Source of the DNA: Orthonyx spaldingii
Lineage: Eukaryota; Chordata; Aves; Passeriformes; Orthonychidae
Assembly: GCA_013397795.1 (NCBI GenBank)
Contig: VZTJ01004779.1
Location: 1,069,386 to 1,133,385 of the forward strand
Direction: 5' to 3'
Length of the DNA: 64,000 bases
This document shows, piece by piece, positions 1-12,730 of the stretch. The notes beneath the pieces were generated by a model. It had not been told where the DNA came from. It was given only the letters and a program-made list of their open reading frames with translations, and searched no databases. Numbering within the stretch: position 1 is the first letter of the stretch; each line of letters begins with the position of its first letter. The position numbers and the translations under genes are program-made.

Positions 1-213
1 CTAACTGATATCCTCACATAGTGAAAGCGCATGGCTAGAGTTTTGAAGGAAGTTTTTGTTGTTTTTCTGGGGGTTTTGTTTGTTTGTTTGGGCTTTGGAT
101 TTTTTGTGTGAGCAACTGAGACTTTGTTTCTCATCTGAATTCCGGACAATAATCTGTAATTTTTAGCTTTCTCTAATAAAGCCAATAGAAAGACAACATC
201 TTTAAATATTCAC
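1..213 (-). other. DMD: Intron 32, 5' part
   Basis: Sequence downstream (in gene sense) of exon 32, starting with the donor GTGAAT and continuing off the left window edge. It is T-rich on the plus strand and holds no recognisable repeat or exon. Confidence 0.9.
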
Positions 214-387
214 CATGCAATGATCCAGCTGTGATTGTACTACTTCCTGCTCAACACTCTTCATCTCCAGCTTGGGCACCTGCAATTTCACTTCATCTAG
301 AATTCTTTTACATTCTTGGAGGCGCTGTTCAAAGTTGGCTGGCTTCTGAAACAAGCGAAACTTCATGGACACATCCTGCAGCTTTTT
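214..387 (-). CDS. DMD: Dystrophin exon 32 (174 nt, 58 codons)
   Basis: Codes for the end of spectrin repeat 10 and the start of repeat 11 (about human residues 1449-1506). The frame begins with KKL directly after a TTTTCAG acceptor, includes QDVSMKFRLFQKPANFEQRL, which is identical to human, and ends HCM before donor GTGAAT. Human has HCV at that end. The length, 174 nt, equals human exon 32, and both ends are phase 0. In mammals the repeat 11-17 stretch is a second, electrostatic actin-binding region, so this exon leads into it (known of the family). The donor has A at +5 instead of G and is somewhat weak. Loss of this exon would keep the reading frame. Confidence 0.97.
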
Positions 388-2160
388 CTGAAAAGGAAAC
401 ATGGGTGAGTAGTAAGTGTGAAATCAAATCAATGATTAAGTCTAAGTCCTGTTACAGAACGCTTAGAATCCATTGTCAATCAGCAGTTTCTTATTAAAAC
501 AACATAAAAATTTTGGAGAAAATGCCAGTGGCAGAGAATCTTGAGTCTTCACTGGAGGATAAAAATTCTTCCATCATCCAGGGCACTGAATGCAGCAGAG
601 CCTGCAGCAGAAGAGCCCATACACACACATAAAGAAAGGGAGAAGTTTTGCATTTCTCAATATGCAAAATATTTGGGGGTGTGGGGAGAAGACAGATTTA
701 ATGGCTTGAGGATAAGCCATCCACATTGCATACTGAATGCTCTTTAACTCTCTGCTTCTTGGAATGGGGAACAAATCTTTTAGTCTCTCAGAGAAACCTA
801 ATCAAAGTGGTTTGGCAGTAAGTAGGTCTAGTACAAACCCCAAGATTTAAAGTATAAAATTGATTTATATTTCAATCTTACAAAAGCCTAACCTAGAATA
901 AAAAGAAAGCAATTTGAAGGCAGGAAAAAAAAAATCTGTGACAAGCTTGGCTTCTAATTTCACAATTTTCACAATTGTCTATCTTTGTATATTAATTAGA
1001 CTGCTTGTTCACATGATTCTTAGCTCAAGGGAAGGGGAAATAATTAAAAATAAAGCAAAGAAAAGGAATTTTAATTATCTATTTGAAAAAGAACAAATTT
1101 CTCTATAGAACTACAGAGCAAAGTATTATTGAATAAGTTTTTCAACTGTCTGGAGAACAAAAAAAAAGAATGAATGTCACTAAGAAATTAAGTAATTAAA
1201 TAGGAACTCAGCATCTGCAAACACACTTCTGATTTTTTATCTTCAAATCCTGGACACTTCATTTCACTACAGTGTGGTCTGTGCTATACAAATTTGAGGA
1301 AAAACTGTAATAAGGCATAGAATTGGTCGATACATAGGTATTGGTAAAAACCCTTCCCACATCTATCAGATTTCTGAAAAAGAGGCAGGAAACATGAGCA
1401 CCAGACAATTTGGGGTACCACAGAAAAGTGTGCAAATATCCAGTAGCTCATTGTAATAACTTTCCACAGTAAATACTTTATGAAATTGAGATCCAATGAG
1501 ATAGGAAACATTTCTGTCAATAAATAAGGGGACAATTGAATAAAAGTGGGAAATAAGGGTAGGAATGAGCGATCTTATTTTTTCTTCAGTGTGTTTGCAT
1601 ACACTAAATTTGTATGCAATTAGTTTTTCATTCTCTTGTGGCACTTCAATTTTATGATGATCAAATCCTGTGGGAATCTTGCATTGCCACATCTGTATCA
1701 GTTTCTGTTGGTCAATACATTAAAAGTTATTTAGAAAGAGAGAGAATGACAAGATTAATAGCAGAGAAAATTAAAGCCATCTGTGAAGAGTCACTGAAGG
1801 ATTGAAAAGTACTGAGGATCTGTAGGGGAAAAAAAAAGGCAAATTATTTTTAATTCACGCAAAAATTAATCTATGCAGAGAAACACTAAGCTTGATATTC
1901 AAGAGGGATCTAAATTTTTTTAGCACTCTCGCTTGAGTTCTCACAGACAACAATAACAGTTATATTATATACTTATATTTATCTCCAACGGTTTTAAATT
2001 ATATCATCTCAATGCTTAAAAGCAGCAAAATAAGCAAAGTGGGTATTTGGAACATAAAGAAAACAAAAAAGTGATACCTGTCATAGTATAAAAGTCATTG
2101 TATTAAGCTATTTTGTGCCTGAAAAATGTGTTCATTTTTGATCACCTTGTTTCAAAAAGA

Positions 2161-2605
2161 TGTTGGGGTAGCTGAGCCCATCCTGGGACGCTGGTGGGAC
2201 AGCTCCGCTGTATGAAACCACCCCTTGGAAAGCGAAATGGTTACCATACCTGATATGTTACCATACCTGGATATGTTAATGCTCCTATATTGATTAATCG
2301 CAACTTGTCTCCTGACCTTATCCCTCGCTCCTTCTGTATCCCCCNNNNNNGCCTCTGGACACCTTCAGGAATAAAGTGCTTCTGGAACTCCGTGCAACTG
2401 AGCCCTCTGTTAAACTCTGGGAATGCACGAGCCATCTAGCTGACGGGAGGTGGATACCTGCCAGAACACCGGCTGCGGTAAGGGAGAGAACTGTCTGCAC
2501 AGTACCCGGCTGTACTGGCCAGTGGGGTCCTTTCGGGGCCTCCAAGACACTCCTGGTATAAGCAGAACTTCCACCCGCCCCACACCTCCCCCCAGGACTG
2601 CGTTA
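2161..2605 (+). mobile_element. ERVK-like solo LTR, copy 1 (gapped)
   Basis: Begins TGTTGGGGTAGC and ends CTGCGTTA. It is flanked by a perfect 6-bp direct repeat AAAAGA (2155-2160 and 2606-2611), taken as the target-site duplication. A close relative lies at 61433-61940. A polyadenylation signal AATAAA at 2370-2375 sets the plus orientation, antisense to DMD. Six Ns at 2345-2350 replace about 74 bp present in the other copy. Copy 1 has a private tandem duplication of TTACCATACCTG near 2240-2275. No internal retroviral sequence or second LTR is adjacent, so it is a solo LTR. A 6-bp duplication is typical of ERVK/class II elements (known); family membership is inferred. Confidence 0.85.
2345..2350. 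other. Assembly gap (6 N)
   Basis: Six Ns inside the LTR. Alignment by eye to the second LTR copy indicates that about 74 bp of C-rich sequence with the TATA-like box is missing, so the N length is not the true gap size. Confidence 0.95.
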
Positions 2606-3709
2606 AAAAGATATTTTTAAAAGAGAAAATTTGTAAAGAAGAATGACAGGATCATGAAAGCTGTTTATCTAAAAGTCTCAGTATGATTTAATATATTAAT
2701 AAGTCTAGAAAAGAGACAATTGGGGATGTATTCAAAAAGCTAACCAGAAAAGCATTCAGTACTGAATTTCAAAAAATAGCCATTCATTAGAAAAGATTTT
2801 ACTTTCCTGTAACAATTTTCAGTCTGTTAGGACTAACTAGGTAGTATCTCACTATGGCAAAAATAGATTTTTATTTTGCTAATCATACTTTTCTCTTAAA
2901 TTTAAAAATTAGAACTTAACTCACAGCCAGAATAATAAAAAAAGCCAGGATAAATTTGGCCACAGTGAGCAGTTGTTTCAAAAACACAATGCAATTATTT
3001 ATTTTCATAGTTGTTTACTGTGTTCCTACGTGATTGAACTAATATTAGAATAAATACGTCAGAATAGAAATATTAGTAAGTGAAAAGAAAAAGGAAATAA
3101 TATATTTATAAGTGAGAATACTCTTTAGAAAAGAGTAAGCGAAGACTGATCTCATGAAATGTGTTTTACCACTAAAGATAGCACAATGATGGAAAAGAAT
3201 TCGAGAGAGTGTACTGGCCTAATATCAAATATAGTCATAAATATTTGTAACAAAGGACTCAGCTTCTACTTGTTCTGGTAGTTGATATTTACATTATGCA
3301 TGTAAATTACTACCTTTTTGTTTATATTTTATCAAATGTTAGCAAAACAGTGTCTAAAGATGACCTCCACCAATTTGTCAAAACTCAGACTGGTCCACAT
3401 CTTCATCTAGAGAAACCTCACAAAGAAAAGAAACATCTGCACAGAGGTGGATTAATATAAAAAGCACCTAGAAAGGGTAGGGCTCCCTTGCATGTTGTTG
3501 AATTTACAAACATTTATTTACACAGCCATTTGATGCCTGCATTTCACTAAAGAAATATGGGAAACTTTACAGCCGCCATGGAGATCATCAGAAGGTGAAT
3601 AAGTAGGTGAGCGGCAGAAAAGTGAGGAAATATAAATATTCTCAAAAAAGAAACGCTAGTCCTGTAGATAGGATGAAACTTAAAAAGTCAATTTGTTAAT
3701 GTCAAATTA

Positions 3710-3733
3710 ATTAACTGCTAAAAAGCAGTTAAT
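3710..3733. repeat. Short hairpin
   Basis: ATTAACTGCT and its exact reverse complement AGCAGTTAAT are separated by four A. It lies deep in intron 31. No terminator or RNA gene context is present, so its function is unknown. Confidence 0.6.
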
Positions 3734-4458
3734 GTTACCCATAATAAAAATTAAAGCCAAAACTGAGGTGCCTGGAAATGCTTGACAGGGATGAATGAAA
3801 AAATGCCCATAATGAAATTATGTGTCTTTCTAATGAATTATTGCAATTTGTTTTGCCACCTAGGAAAAAAACCAAACAAACCAACCAGCAAAATAGTCAA
3901 GAACCCATCATTAATGGGTAAAAATGTGCATTTTTCTCTGGTGTTTATTCAGTCTTCTTCATTTTCAAAAAGGTCTCTCTGTGTCTATTAAGCTAGATGA
4001 AATAACACATTAGCTAACATTTTAAACTGATGTCTGCATTGCACAGCTCAGCATAATTTGTATCTCAAATGCAATTCTGCTAAACATTTCCAAGTATTTT
4101 AACCCGTTTTTGATAGTAAATATTTTCAGATACCTCAAAAGTTATATCAAAAAAGCCTCACTGTAGTTTTGTCCCTTGAAACTTCAGCACATTCAAAGCC
4201 CCCCTTATTATACAGTGTTCCTACAAGTTGATTACCTCAGTCCTGCACACCCTAGAACTGCTGCCAATGAGAGAGGAAGGCTGGAATTGAAAAATGAGCA
4301 GTAAGAAGATATGGATGGTTTGCTTTATCCACTCTGATTTTCTGGCTAAAATGGAAGAGCTAAAGCAGAAGAAATACCTTAAGAACACTTCAATAGTACT
4401 ACTCATATTACTCATTTGAATGAGTGAAGGAAAAATGGAGGAAATAAAATTTGCCTAC

Positions 4459-4569
4459 CTGAGCCACATCAATTTGGGAAAGCACTCTTTTGGCAGCATC
4501 TTTACCCCGGTTTCGTTTCTTCATTTCTTCCAAACTAATCTCGTGGCTTGTTAATTCCGACTGTATTTT
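4459..4569 (-). CDS. DMD: Dystrophin exon 31 (111 nt, 37 codons)
   Basis: Thirty-seven codons in phase 0, starting KIQSE after acceptor CCAATAG and ending DVAQ before donor GTAGGC. The middle reads TSHEISLEEMKKRNRGKDAA, against the human form with HNQGKEAA. It corresponds to human residues about 1412-1448, part of spectrin repeat 10. The length is identical to human exon 31. The change from HNQG to RNRG makes this helix more basic than in human. The upstream pyrimidine tract (TGTCTTTGTTTTCC) is good. The exon is symmetric, so skipping it would keep the frame. The open frame is too short to stand out by length; it was recognised by homology. Confidence 0.97.
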
Positions 4570-4674
4570 CTATTGGAAAACAAAGACAGCAATCAGCAAG
4601 GTTTGAAGGAAAATTGTATGCTGTTTAAATTATTTGGAACAGTTTGAAACACATTGAGCAGCAGTACAAGTCTG

Positions 4675-4835
4675 TACAGCACTGGCAGCAGAGTGAGGGA
4701 GGTGACCCTGTCTCTCTGTGCTCAGCCCTGCATCTGGAATGCTGTGTCCAGCTCTGGGCTTTCCAGTGCAAGGGAAACATGGAGCTCCTGGAGGAGGTCC
4801 AGTGGAGGGTGAAAAACATGATTAAGGGACTGAAC
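4675..4835 (+). mobile_element. CR1 LINE fragment
   Basis: Matches the CR1 segment just upstream of the 3' UTR: a GAGGGAGGTGA start, then GAATGCTGTGTCCAGCTCTG, an ACATGGAGCTCCTGGAG block and ATGATTAAGGGACTG. CR1 is the dominant avian LINE, with 5'-truncated copies. This piece also lacks the usual 3' octamer end. It is diverged and inactive, and lies antisense to DMD, 106 bp upstream (in gene sense) of exon 31. Confidence 0.85.
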
Positions 4836-7176
4836 GTGGATTTATTTTTTCTGAAGGAAAACAAGTTTCCATTGGTAAGAATATTAAAAGTTAATAATGG
4901 AAAAAAACCCAAAAACATGGAAAAGTTATTTCACTATTCTTAACTCTTCTTATTTTCACAGTATCACCAGGCAAGTTGAGAGAAAACTGATCGAAGTATC
5001 CTGTAAGTATAACACCATCTTCAGCTTAGAGAGCTGTGCTATACCTAAAACAGTACACAACTTGTGATGTACCTTCGACCAGCATTTATGTTCAGCATCA
5101 GTTTTCTGATAAATGCACAATGACACATAGTTCATTGTTATACTGACTTTATTTTCTAACACATGTTTCTGGTCATGTCTGTCTGCAAAATCAGAGTGGG
5201 ATCCAAAGAAAAACATCAGCTTTTTTGGTTCACCAGAAATCAACCTTACAAGAAACAATTAACTTAAACAGTGTTTACCAGCGGATTGCAATGGAAAAGA
5301 ATTTCCATAAAATATATTGATACAATATAATTTAGGTCGATTGACATATATTTATGCTTAAATTGTTAGAAAATAAGAAATCGTTATTAGCAGAATTGAT
5401 AGACAGCACTACTGAGAAAAGTCACCGTATGAAATAAAGACATGAAGGTATGTTCCCATCATGAGATGCATTTGAGGCCATTACTCCTGCATAAAAAGTG
5501 ATTTTACATTTAATTTTTTTTTTAATGGTATACAGCATTTTTCAGATACTCTGAAGACCAGCTATAGTTTCAAATATATGCACATAAATTTATCTTACAC
5601 TACAGTATCTTTAATAGTAAAAATTCATATACAAGTATTTTTAATCACATTTTCATAGGTTATTAAGTACAAAGCTATGTACACCATATGCCATCTATTT
5701 TATACAGTTACATGGTTATAATGACTTGTATACCATTATAACATCTTATGTATTTCAACACTTTATTGAAAGCAGTTTTTCACAAATCATATTGAAAATG
5801 TATTAAAGTAAATTTTAAGAGAAAAAGACTTACAAAAATGCAGGAAACTATTAAGTCTTTACTAAGTTTAATGGCATGAATGTATTTATGACCCTAAATT
5901 ATTCAGTACTACTTGAAGAATTAAAATATTTTTCTGAAATATTACTAAAAGCAAAATGACTAGCAGAAAGCTCTAAGTGTAGATGATTTTTTTTCTTCTA
6001 AAATTATTGCAATTGTATATTTTTGATTTTTCATATTTTGAGTTCTCTTTCACAAGGCCGCTTACTGAATGCCCAGCAAAATTTGGAGCAAATAATAGAT
6101 TTTTTTTTTTTTTAAATATGATATTTAATTTTTGAGAAAACAAGAATGGTCAATTAAAAGAATGGTTCTATCAAGAGGAGAAGGTTTACTTAATTGTTGA
6201 TCATTTACTTTGTCCTTGACTAAATTTAAAATTCCCCCTTTGAGTGTGTTTGAGTTGTAACAGGATTCTCTTTCATTTCTGTGCTGCACATGGACCAAAC
6301 TGGTGGTGATTCGGCATTACTGAGTACCTAAAGCCAAATAATTTTTTGATGTCTTTGAAGTTAGAACTGCATATAAAAGGAAGAAGCAAGTCTGAATGTT
6401 AAAAAAATAAACTATATCACACCCAGTTTACTTCTGCACCTCATCAACGATCTGGTTTTTGGTTGTATTTTCCAATTTACTTTGTTCAACTTCAGAGTCA
6501 CCCTGGAAAGCATATAATTGAACAGTTCTTATCTGAATAGGTCAGAACAGCACAGTACGGATAAGAGCAGTGTTTAAGCAATTAGGTATTTTGGGACATT
6601 GCATAGAGATTGCTCTATCTTACTTTTTAAAATTGCTCTGCAGGAGAGAGATGAAGCATCATCTATTCTGACACCAAGATGTAGAATTGGAGAGAACAAA
6701 CACATTAGCGGAAAGATTAAAAGAAAAGTTAGTAAGGTTTATAGCAAGGAAAGACTTTTTATTTTTATTTTTTATTTGCTACTGCTGCTCACAGGCAGAA
6801 AGATTAAATCAGTCCTGAACAGATATAAAAGAATTTATAACACCTGTCTATGATGCCCATTATCATTCAATTTTTATACGACCACCTTGACTTTTCTGTC
6901 TCTTTTGACTCACAAATTTATTGCATTGACTTCTTAACATCCATAAGAAAACTCTATTTTTTCTGCTATTATACCCATCCCTTCTTTTTTCAGTGGTTCC
7001 TATTACTTTTTTTTTTTTTTTTTTGATAGGAAAACTTGCCTTCATTTAATGTCTAAAATATCAGAATATAATGTACTTATGTAACCAAGCAACACTACTG
7101 TGCATAAGTTATTGTGTCCTACAGGTTAAGGAGTCTCATTTGCCATCACTGGCAATCTTTCAGGAAATTTGCAAAA

Positions 7177-7225
7177 CTTTTATTATATATATATATAATA
7201 AAAGATATAGATATAGATATATAAA
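7177..7225. repeat. TA-rich palindrome and GATATA repeat
   Basis: Positions 7177-7204 are a perfect 28-bp palindrome, CTTTTATTATATAT and its reverse complement. It is followed by AGATATAGATATAGATATAT, a short hexamer repeat. It is a simple-sequence tract able to form a cruciform. Confidence 0.85.
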
Positions 7226-8528
7226 TAAAAACACATAACACATATAGGAGACGATTTTATAGCATGAATGACATACAGGTAAGTCTTAACTCAAATTGTG
7301 TACTTAGTTATGGACACTAACTTTCCAGAAATATTAACTGGAGAGTCCACATGAGAAAGGAAATGTAGAATAGGGTAGAACCACCACTGACAAGGCAATA
7401 CTGAATAAGTTGGACACAACAAATGCAGTTAAAACACAGTGTTTAGATGCCATATAGATATGTAGAGGGTGACAACCTGTAAAGTACAGAAATCTGCACA
7501 GATATTCAAACTCAATACATAAAAAAATGCAAGCTTACACTTCTGAATAACACTTATCAGCTCTTCCCTCTTTGACCACTGATCCACACATGGCTGAACA
7601 CAATTTTCACAATTTCCAGCAGAGGAAGCGTAAGTGTAAGTAAGTTTAACATTTTCTTAAGTAGACAACTGTGACTTCTTTGTCCCAAAATATTAGTCTG
7701 AAGGCAGTGAAGCACGCCATCATTCTTGAACAACTGAACAATTCTGCCATTGTACTGATCTCATCAACTTTAGCTTTGAACAAAGCACAACGATTTTATA
7801 AAAAAAGATTAATAGCCACCCTCACTTAAAAAAAAACCCAATCAGGCATGTAGCACTTATCACTACAGAACTGAAATTATCCAATGAGTTTATTGAAAAG
7901 GTAGATTACTTTTGCACTTTTCAAAAGCACAATATTGAGTTATTCTCCATACTACAATTTATATAGGTTGACCAGGAAGAACAAGAGACAAGTGATTTGT
8001 CATATGCAGGTGAGAAATTAAATGTCTATTTTCTCTCCCATAATGTAAAAATATTCATGTAATCACACAGACTAAGCAGAAGTACAAAGTGAAAATTCTC
8101 TCTTCCATGAAAAATCATTGAATTAACAAAGCTACAAATACTTATTTAAAAAATATTTTGTCATATAGATGTAATATTTTCAGTACATATTTATTTTCTT
8201 CCTGTCAGTTAAGGAATACTTGAAAAAAAGCCACCAACTGCAAATTCTTGTGATGATGACTTCATTCTCTCTATCTTTTTGCTAAGTTTAAGAAATGAAA
8301 ATGTCTTCGACTGGGATCGTAAGATCAAGCATACAAACAAATAATCTTTCCTTTTGGAATATTGCTTTAGAATTTATGTCAACTGAGGTTTTGTTATCGC
8401 TGGGCCTTGAGGAATCTGAACTGATATATCTGTGTGGTTGCTGTTATGTTTTTTTGGTCTGAATACATCGTCTTTAGTTGTACTCTAAATAATTCGGGTA
8501 ATATTGGCTCTCTAGCATTAAATTCTCA

Positions 8529-8542
8529 GCGCCACATGGTGG
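8529..8542 (-). promoter_or_regulatory. CTCF-like motif
   Basis: The minus-strand read CCACCATGTGGCGC differs from the CTCF core form CCACCAGGTGGCGC by one base. This is a motif match only. The mismatch falls in a usually conserved G, so occupancy is uncertain. Confidence 0.3.
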
Positions 8543-10974
8543 AGTAAGAAGCACACAGAATTTATATTTAAAAAGTGATCCTAAGGACAAGTTGAACAGC
8601 ACATATTTGACTCCCCTTTCTTTCTGTTAAGCTTCTGAATAAACTAAACTGATCATTTCACTTAAAAAGAGGAACTAAATATAATTTTGTTTATTTGGGT
8701 TAATTTCTGATCAGCTGAAGCAAAGATTATTCCTCCTATCAATGCTCTAAATGGATTTGAATTTTTTGAAGCAAACACACAGAGCTCCCAAGTCCTCAGC
8801 AGCTTTCTGACTATAAATTCCCCCATATGTTCTTTTAGAAATACAACATACACTGCTGAATGGTTTGCTAAATCCCTCAGCATGGATAAACTGACCCCTG
8901 CCCAGAAAGCAACAACACTGACTGAAAGATTCCCATTCCAGCTGTGCAGACACTATTGTAGGTATCTTACATGAATGAAGTGTTTCCAGTTCTACAAAAG
9001 AACTGTGCCAGCAGAAGCTCCACAGGAGATGTGGCCACTCAGGATGTGCCTGTTCTGCCACTGGCTGGAATGGCTCTTTGCTGGAGAAATAACTCAGTCT
9101 ATTTAACCACATAAAAATGATTGTTTATTCCCTTTCCCTCTAAGGATTTTAAAGGGCTTCACAACTGAACTTCAGAGAACTTCAATATTTGCATTAAACC
9201 TGTTCAACTGTTAATTAAGTTGTTTGTTTGTTTGTTTTTTATTTTTTATTATGCCTCACTGGCACCATAAAATAAAAACATGAAAGGGAAACACTCAGCA
9301 TCCTCTATGTTGGTTTTCCCACAGTGGATATAATAGAATCAGGTGAACCTGGCATTAGACAATAAAATCTCAAGAAAAATAACAAGTCCTGCAAAGGCAC
9401 TGAGCTGAAATTTGCTTATGAAAGTGTGCTAATTAAGGTTGATTGGGTTTTGTGCTGCTTCAGCTTTTGAAGCTGTGAATTACTTCCTTTTACTCAGTCT
9501 GTAGTAATTCCCAATATGGTAGCTGAGGATGCACATAAACCAGATGCATCCATGGGACATGTGAAGCATGTAAGGGTCCAAACACAGTAGAAAAAAGAAG
9601 CAAATTTTCATATAAAATTTTTCTTATGCATTCACTTTATATAATTACAAGATGAGAAATTAAATTGATGCATCTTTTAAAAATGCTAGCTTTATTAAAA
9701 AAAATCTTACATCATTCATAATTTTAGGAAGTAGAAAAATAATTCAAGAGAGGCAAGAGATAGCTAACTTTGCTTAGGATTCCAACTGAAAAAAAATTGT
9801 CCAAATCTGATCTTATACGGATATAAATTAGAAGAAAATAAAGTAGGATAAAAATTATTTTCAAAATAAGACTGAATCCAGATGTGATCCTATTTTCCAA
9901 ATATAGCATTTATAGTCCCTACATACACAGAAAAATACCTGCATGTACGTACAAGTGCACACACACAAAAAAAGGAAACTGAAAGGTACATCTATCTACA
10001 TGTTAATTCAAAAGATACAGTAACCTTTATTTCTTAAAGTAGAGAAAAAATGGTTTCCAGGCCTGCGTATATTTGGCTCTGAATATATTTAAGATCATAT
10101 AGGATACTCCATACAAGATAATAATTTTGTTTAGAATGATTTAAAACTCTACAGGAATGCCAAAAATACCATAATTTAATATCTCTTCTAAAATCATTAG
10201 AAAAGCATTCATTTTCAACTTCCCTGTAACTTTTTTCCCTGCTTGTTTACTTTCATAACCTGACTGCCTAAATTTAAATGGAATTAACAGAAAAGTTGAG
10301 GTGTAAAATATTGTAAAGCATTAATAGTTTTCTTGCAGAGATGTTTGGGGTTATTTCATTCCTGGTCTTATAACTCTCTTAATGCTGCAGTAAAGCAGAC
10401 CTTACAGAGGAAAGAATGAGAGAGTAAAAATGATAAAGTGGTAAAAATTAGATGTACCTTTTTATTTCAAAGGCTCAATAAACCACATGTAAAAATTGGC
10501 AAAAGCTTTTTCTATTGAACTTATGTGAGCTGTAAAAATCTAAGTACATTGATGTGCACATTACGAAATAATTAACAATGTTGTTTATGTATCAATAATT
10601 TAGTAACAAACCCGAGGCCACATAACCAACTTTGCGAAAGAGCCATCTAAGAGTAGTGAGGATGATAAGTTTCCTCTTTCTAGGATTGCAGTTGGATTTG
10701 AAATAATCACGTCTTTTATCCTTGTCATTTTAAAATCACTGCATAGTCCTCCATGCTATTTATAACTCTTTACATCTTCTGGACTGTATGGAAAATATGA
10801 CTTTACTAGAAGAGTAGCTTTAACTTCTCAAGTAATCCTACACAAAATTTACTTGCACTTTCACGCTGATCATGTTGCAAATCCTCTTTAATGAGAGGCT
10901 GAGGGACAACCAAACACTCTTTGGTTGATTAAGAAAACCAGTAAACACATAAGCTCAACCTGTGTATAACTCAC

Positions 10975-11136
10975 CTGTGCTTCCTGAGGGACTTGTGCTG
11001 CATCCACTCTGTCTGCAGTGTAGGCTGTCAACTGTTTGTCAATAACAGCCAGAGACTCTTGGATCAAGCGCAGGGTTTTGTCAGTCTCCTGTGCAGACTG
11101 AATGCTCTGTTCAAGACTTTTCTGTCTTCTCACGGC
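10975..11136 (-). CDS. DMD: Dystrophin exon 30 (162 nt, 54 codons)
   Basis: Starts AVRRQK after acceptor TTTTAG and ends VPQEAQ before a strong donor, CAG/GTGAGT. The core reads EQSIQSAQETDKTLRLIQES, nearly the human sequence. It matches human residues about 1358-1411, the end of spectrin repeat 9 into repeat 10. The length is equal to human exon 30 and both ends are phase 0. In mammals the retinal isoform Dp260 splices its own first exon to this exon, so this is the first exon shared by Dp427 and Dp260 (known). No frame damage was seen. Confidence 0.98.
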
Positions 11137-12692
11137 CTAAAAGCAATGACAATGTTATCAACATTCACAGTAATCATGCATATAATACATTTGTTTTTCC
11201 CCAAAAAGTTCAGGCAAAGAATCAAGCATAGGACTTCTGACTTATGCTCATCCACCTTTCTGTAGGATAAATTGCGCATCTTTTTGCCACCCATTCAGTT
11301 TTCTCAGTAAGAAACAAACACCCAGACTGCACAGACAAGTTCTAAAAAGCGAAGGATCCCAAAAAAAAAAACAATGCATAAACTGAGGATTTCTGTTCAG
11401 AGTGCAAGATGGCAAAGCTGCATAATCAAACCATCCCGACAGTGCTGTCTTTCTTTCTGAGGCAGAGCAGCCCTCCTGATCTTATTATATAATTCAAGAG
11501 ACTTTGTTTACTGAGAATAGGGTTACTGTCATCACAATCCTATCCAAGGCAATCCACCTCAGTAAGTGAGAGGGATAAAGACTCTCCTGAGCTGGATTTC
11601 TCTAATATGAAGCATAAATAGCTGTTTGGAAGAGGCAATGACAACTTTTTTCCACCTGTGGGTAAAAAAATTTAAAAGCTGAATCTTGCTTTTTAGCAAG
11701 TTGAACCCTGGCTTTTTGCGTGATCCCTTTTTTTTGGAGAAGGATGTTTTCCTATCAAAGGAGCTCAGTTTATGGTTTAACAAATCAGAGCAATAAATTC
11801 TCCATCCAAGTCATCCTTAGAACACATATATTAAACTCTTCACATAAATGAGTCAGCTTTAAATATTATTTGCAACAGTTTAATAAGGCATTTATCAGGT
11901 AATATATAACCTGGTACGTTCTTCCATCTGTCTTTATGCCTACCTACAGACTCATATTTCATTTGGACCCCAGCTACTGCCTAGCAGTTTCTGCTTTATA
12001 CAAAGCACACAATAATTACCAACAACTTCAAATGCAACACAGTTTTTCTGTGTACAAACCCAGCTATATTGCTGACCACAGAATAAGGTGACTTTCTTTG
12101 ACATGAATCAAAGGTGAAAGCTAGCACCCTTTAAATAACATTGCTAGATACCCTGCCATTTTTCAAGTCAAATCACACTTTTTCTCTTTGGTAAGCCAGC
12201 TATACTTTAATTTGATTTCATACCCATTACAATGCTCTTGCCTTGAACAAAAATATCTCTCAGCAATTCAGTGAGAATATTTGATGTATCTGTACCTTCT
12301 TCATGGAGCTCAGATTCTTACAGAGCTTCACATATAACAAATGAAAAAGTTTATTTCTTGTGAGCATTCTTGCTAGCTGTTTGACTTAGTTAAAGGATAG
12401 GGATCCTACCAGTATTTTCTATATTTGTTTTTGTAAGCTGCTTTGTGCTATTTCAAAACAACTGATCAGATAATCTTGTATCACTGCCAGTTCCAGGAAC
12501 CTTCTGTGGAAGCAGAAGCAGAAGCTGGGCAGCTTTACATATCAGACTCATGCTGTCAGCGTTAAGGGGAGCACCTAAACCACCAAGGTATTATTACCCT
12601 AGTACAGTATTAAGGCTTGCTGTTTAAAAGACTTTTATCTTCATCTGATTTGAGATTTTAACATAAAAATCTCCTCAGCCTATTCAAAACTG

Positions 12693-12730
12693 TGAGTTTA
12701 AAAACCACAGGTGAATTTAAAAACCACAGC
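12693..12730 (+). repeat. 19-bp tandem duplication
   Basis: Two adjacent units, GAGTTTAAAAACCACAGGT and GAATTTAAAAACCACAGCT, differ at two positions. A simple local duplication inside intron 29. Confidence 0.85.

Larger units (their letters stand above)
388..4458 (-). other. DMD: Intron 31 (4,071 bp)
   Basis: AT-rich intron between exons 31 and 32. It holds an ERVK-like solo LTR at 2161-2605 containing a 6-N assembly gap, and a perfect 10-bp stem hairpin at 3710-3733. No other exon-like or repeat signal was recognised. Confidence 0.95.
4570..10974 (-). other. DMD: Intron 30 (6,405 bp)
   Basis: AT-rich intron between exons 30 and 31. It contains a plus-oriented CR1 fragment (about 4675-4835), a perfect 28-bp TA palindrome followed by a GATATA repeat (7177-7225), and a CTCF-like motif at 8529-8542. 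A plus-strand donor-like CAG/GTAAGT at about 7277 has no matching acceptor. The rest shows nothing I recognise. Confidence 0.95.

Noticed and set aside
7236..7286. Plus-strand CAG/GTAAGT donor in intron 30
   Set aside because: No credible acceptor or open frame upstream on that strand, and no second exon.
8747..9112. 121-codon minus-strand ORF in intron 30
   Set aside because: No dystrophin or other family resemblance; not at an expected exon position.
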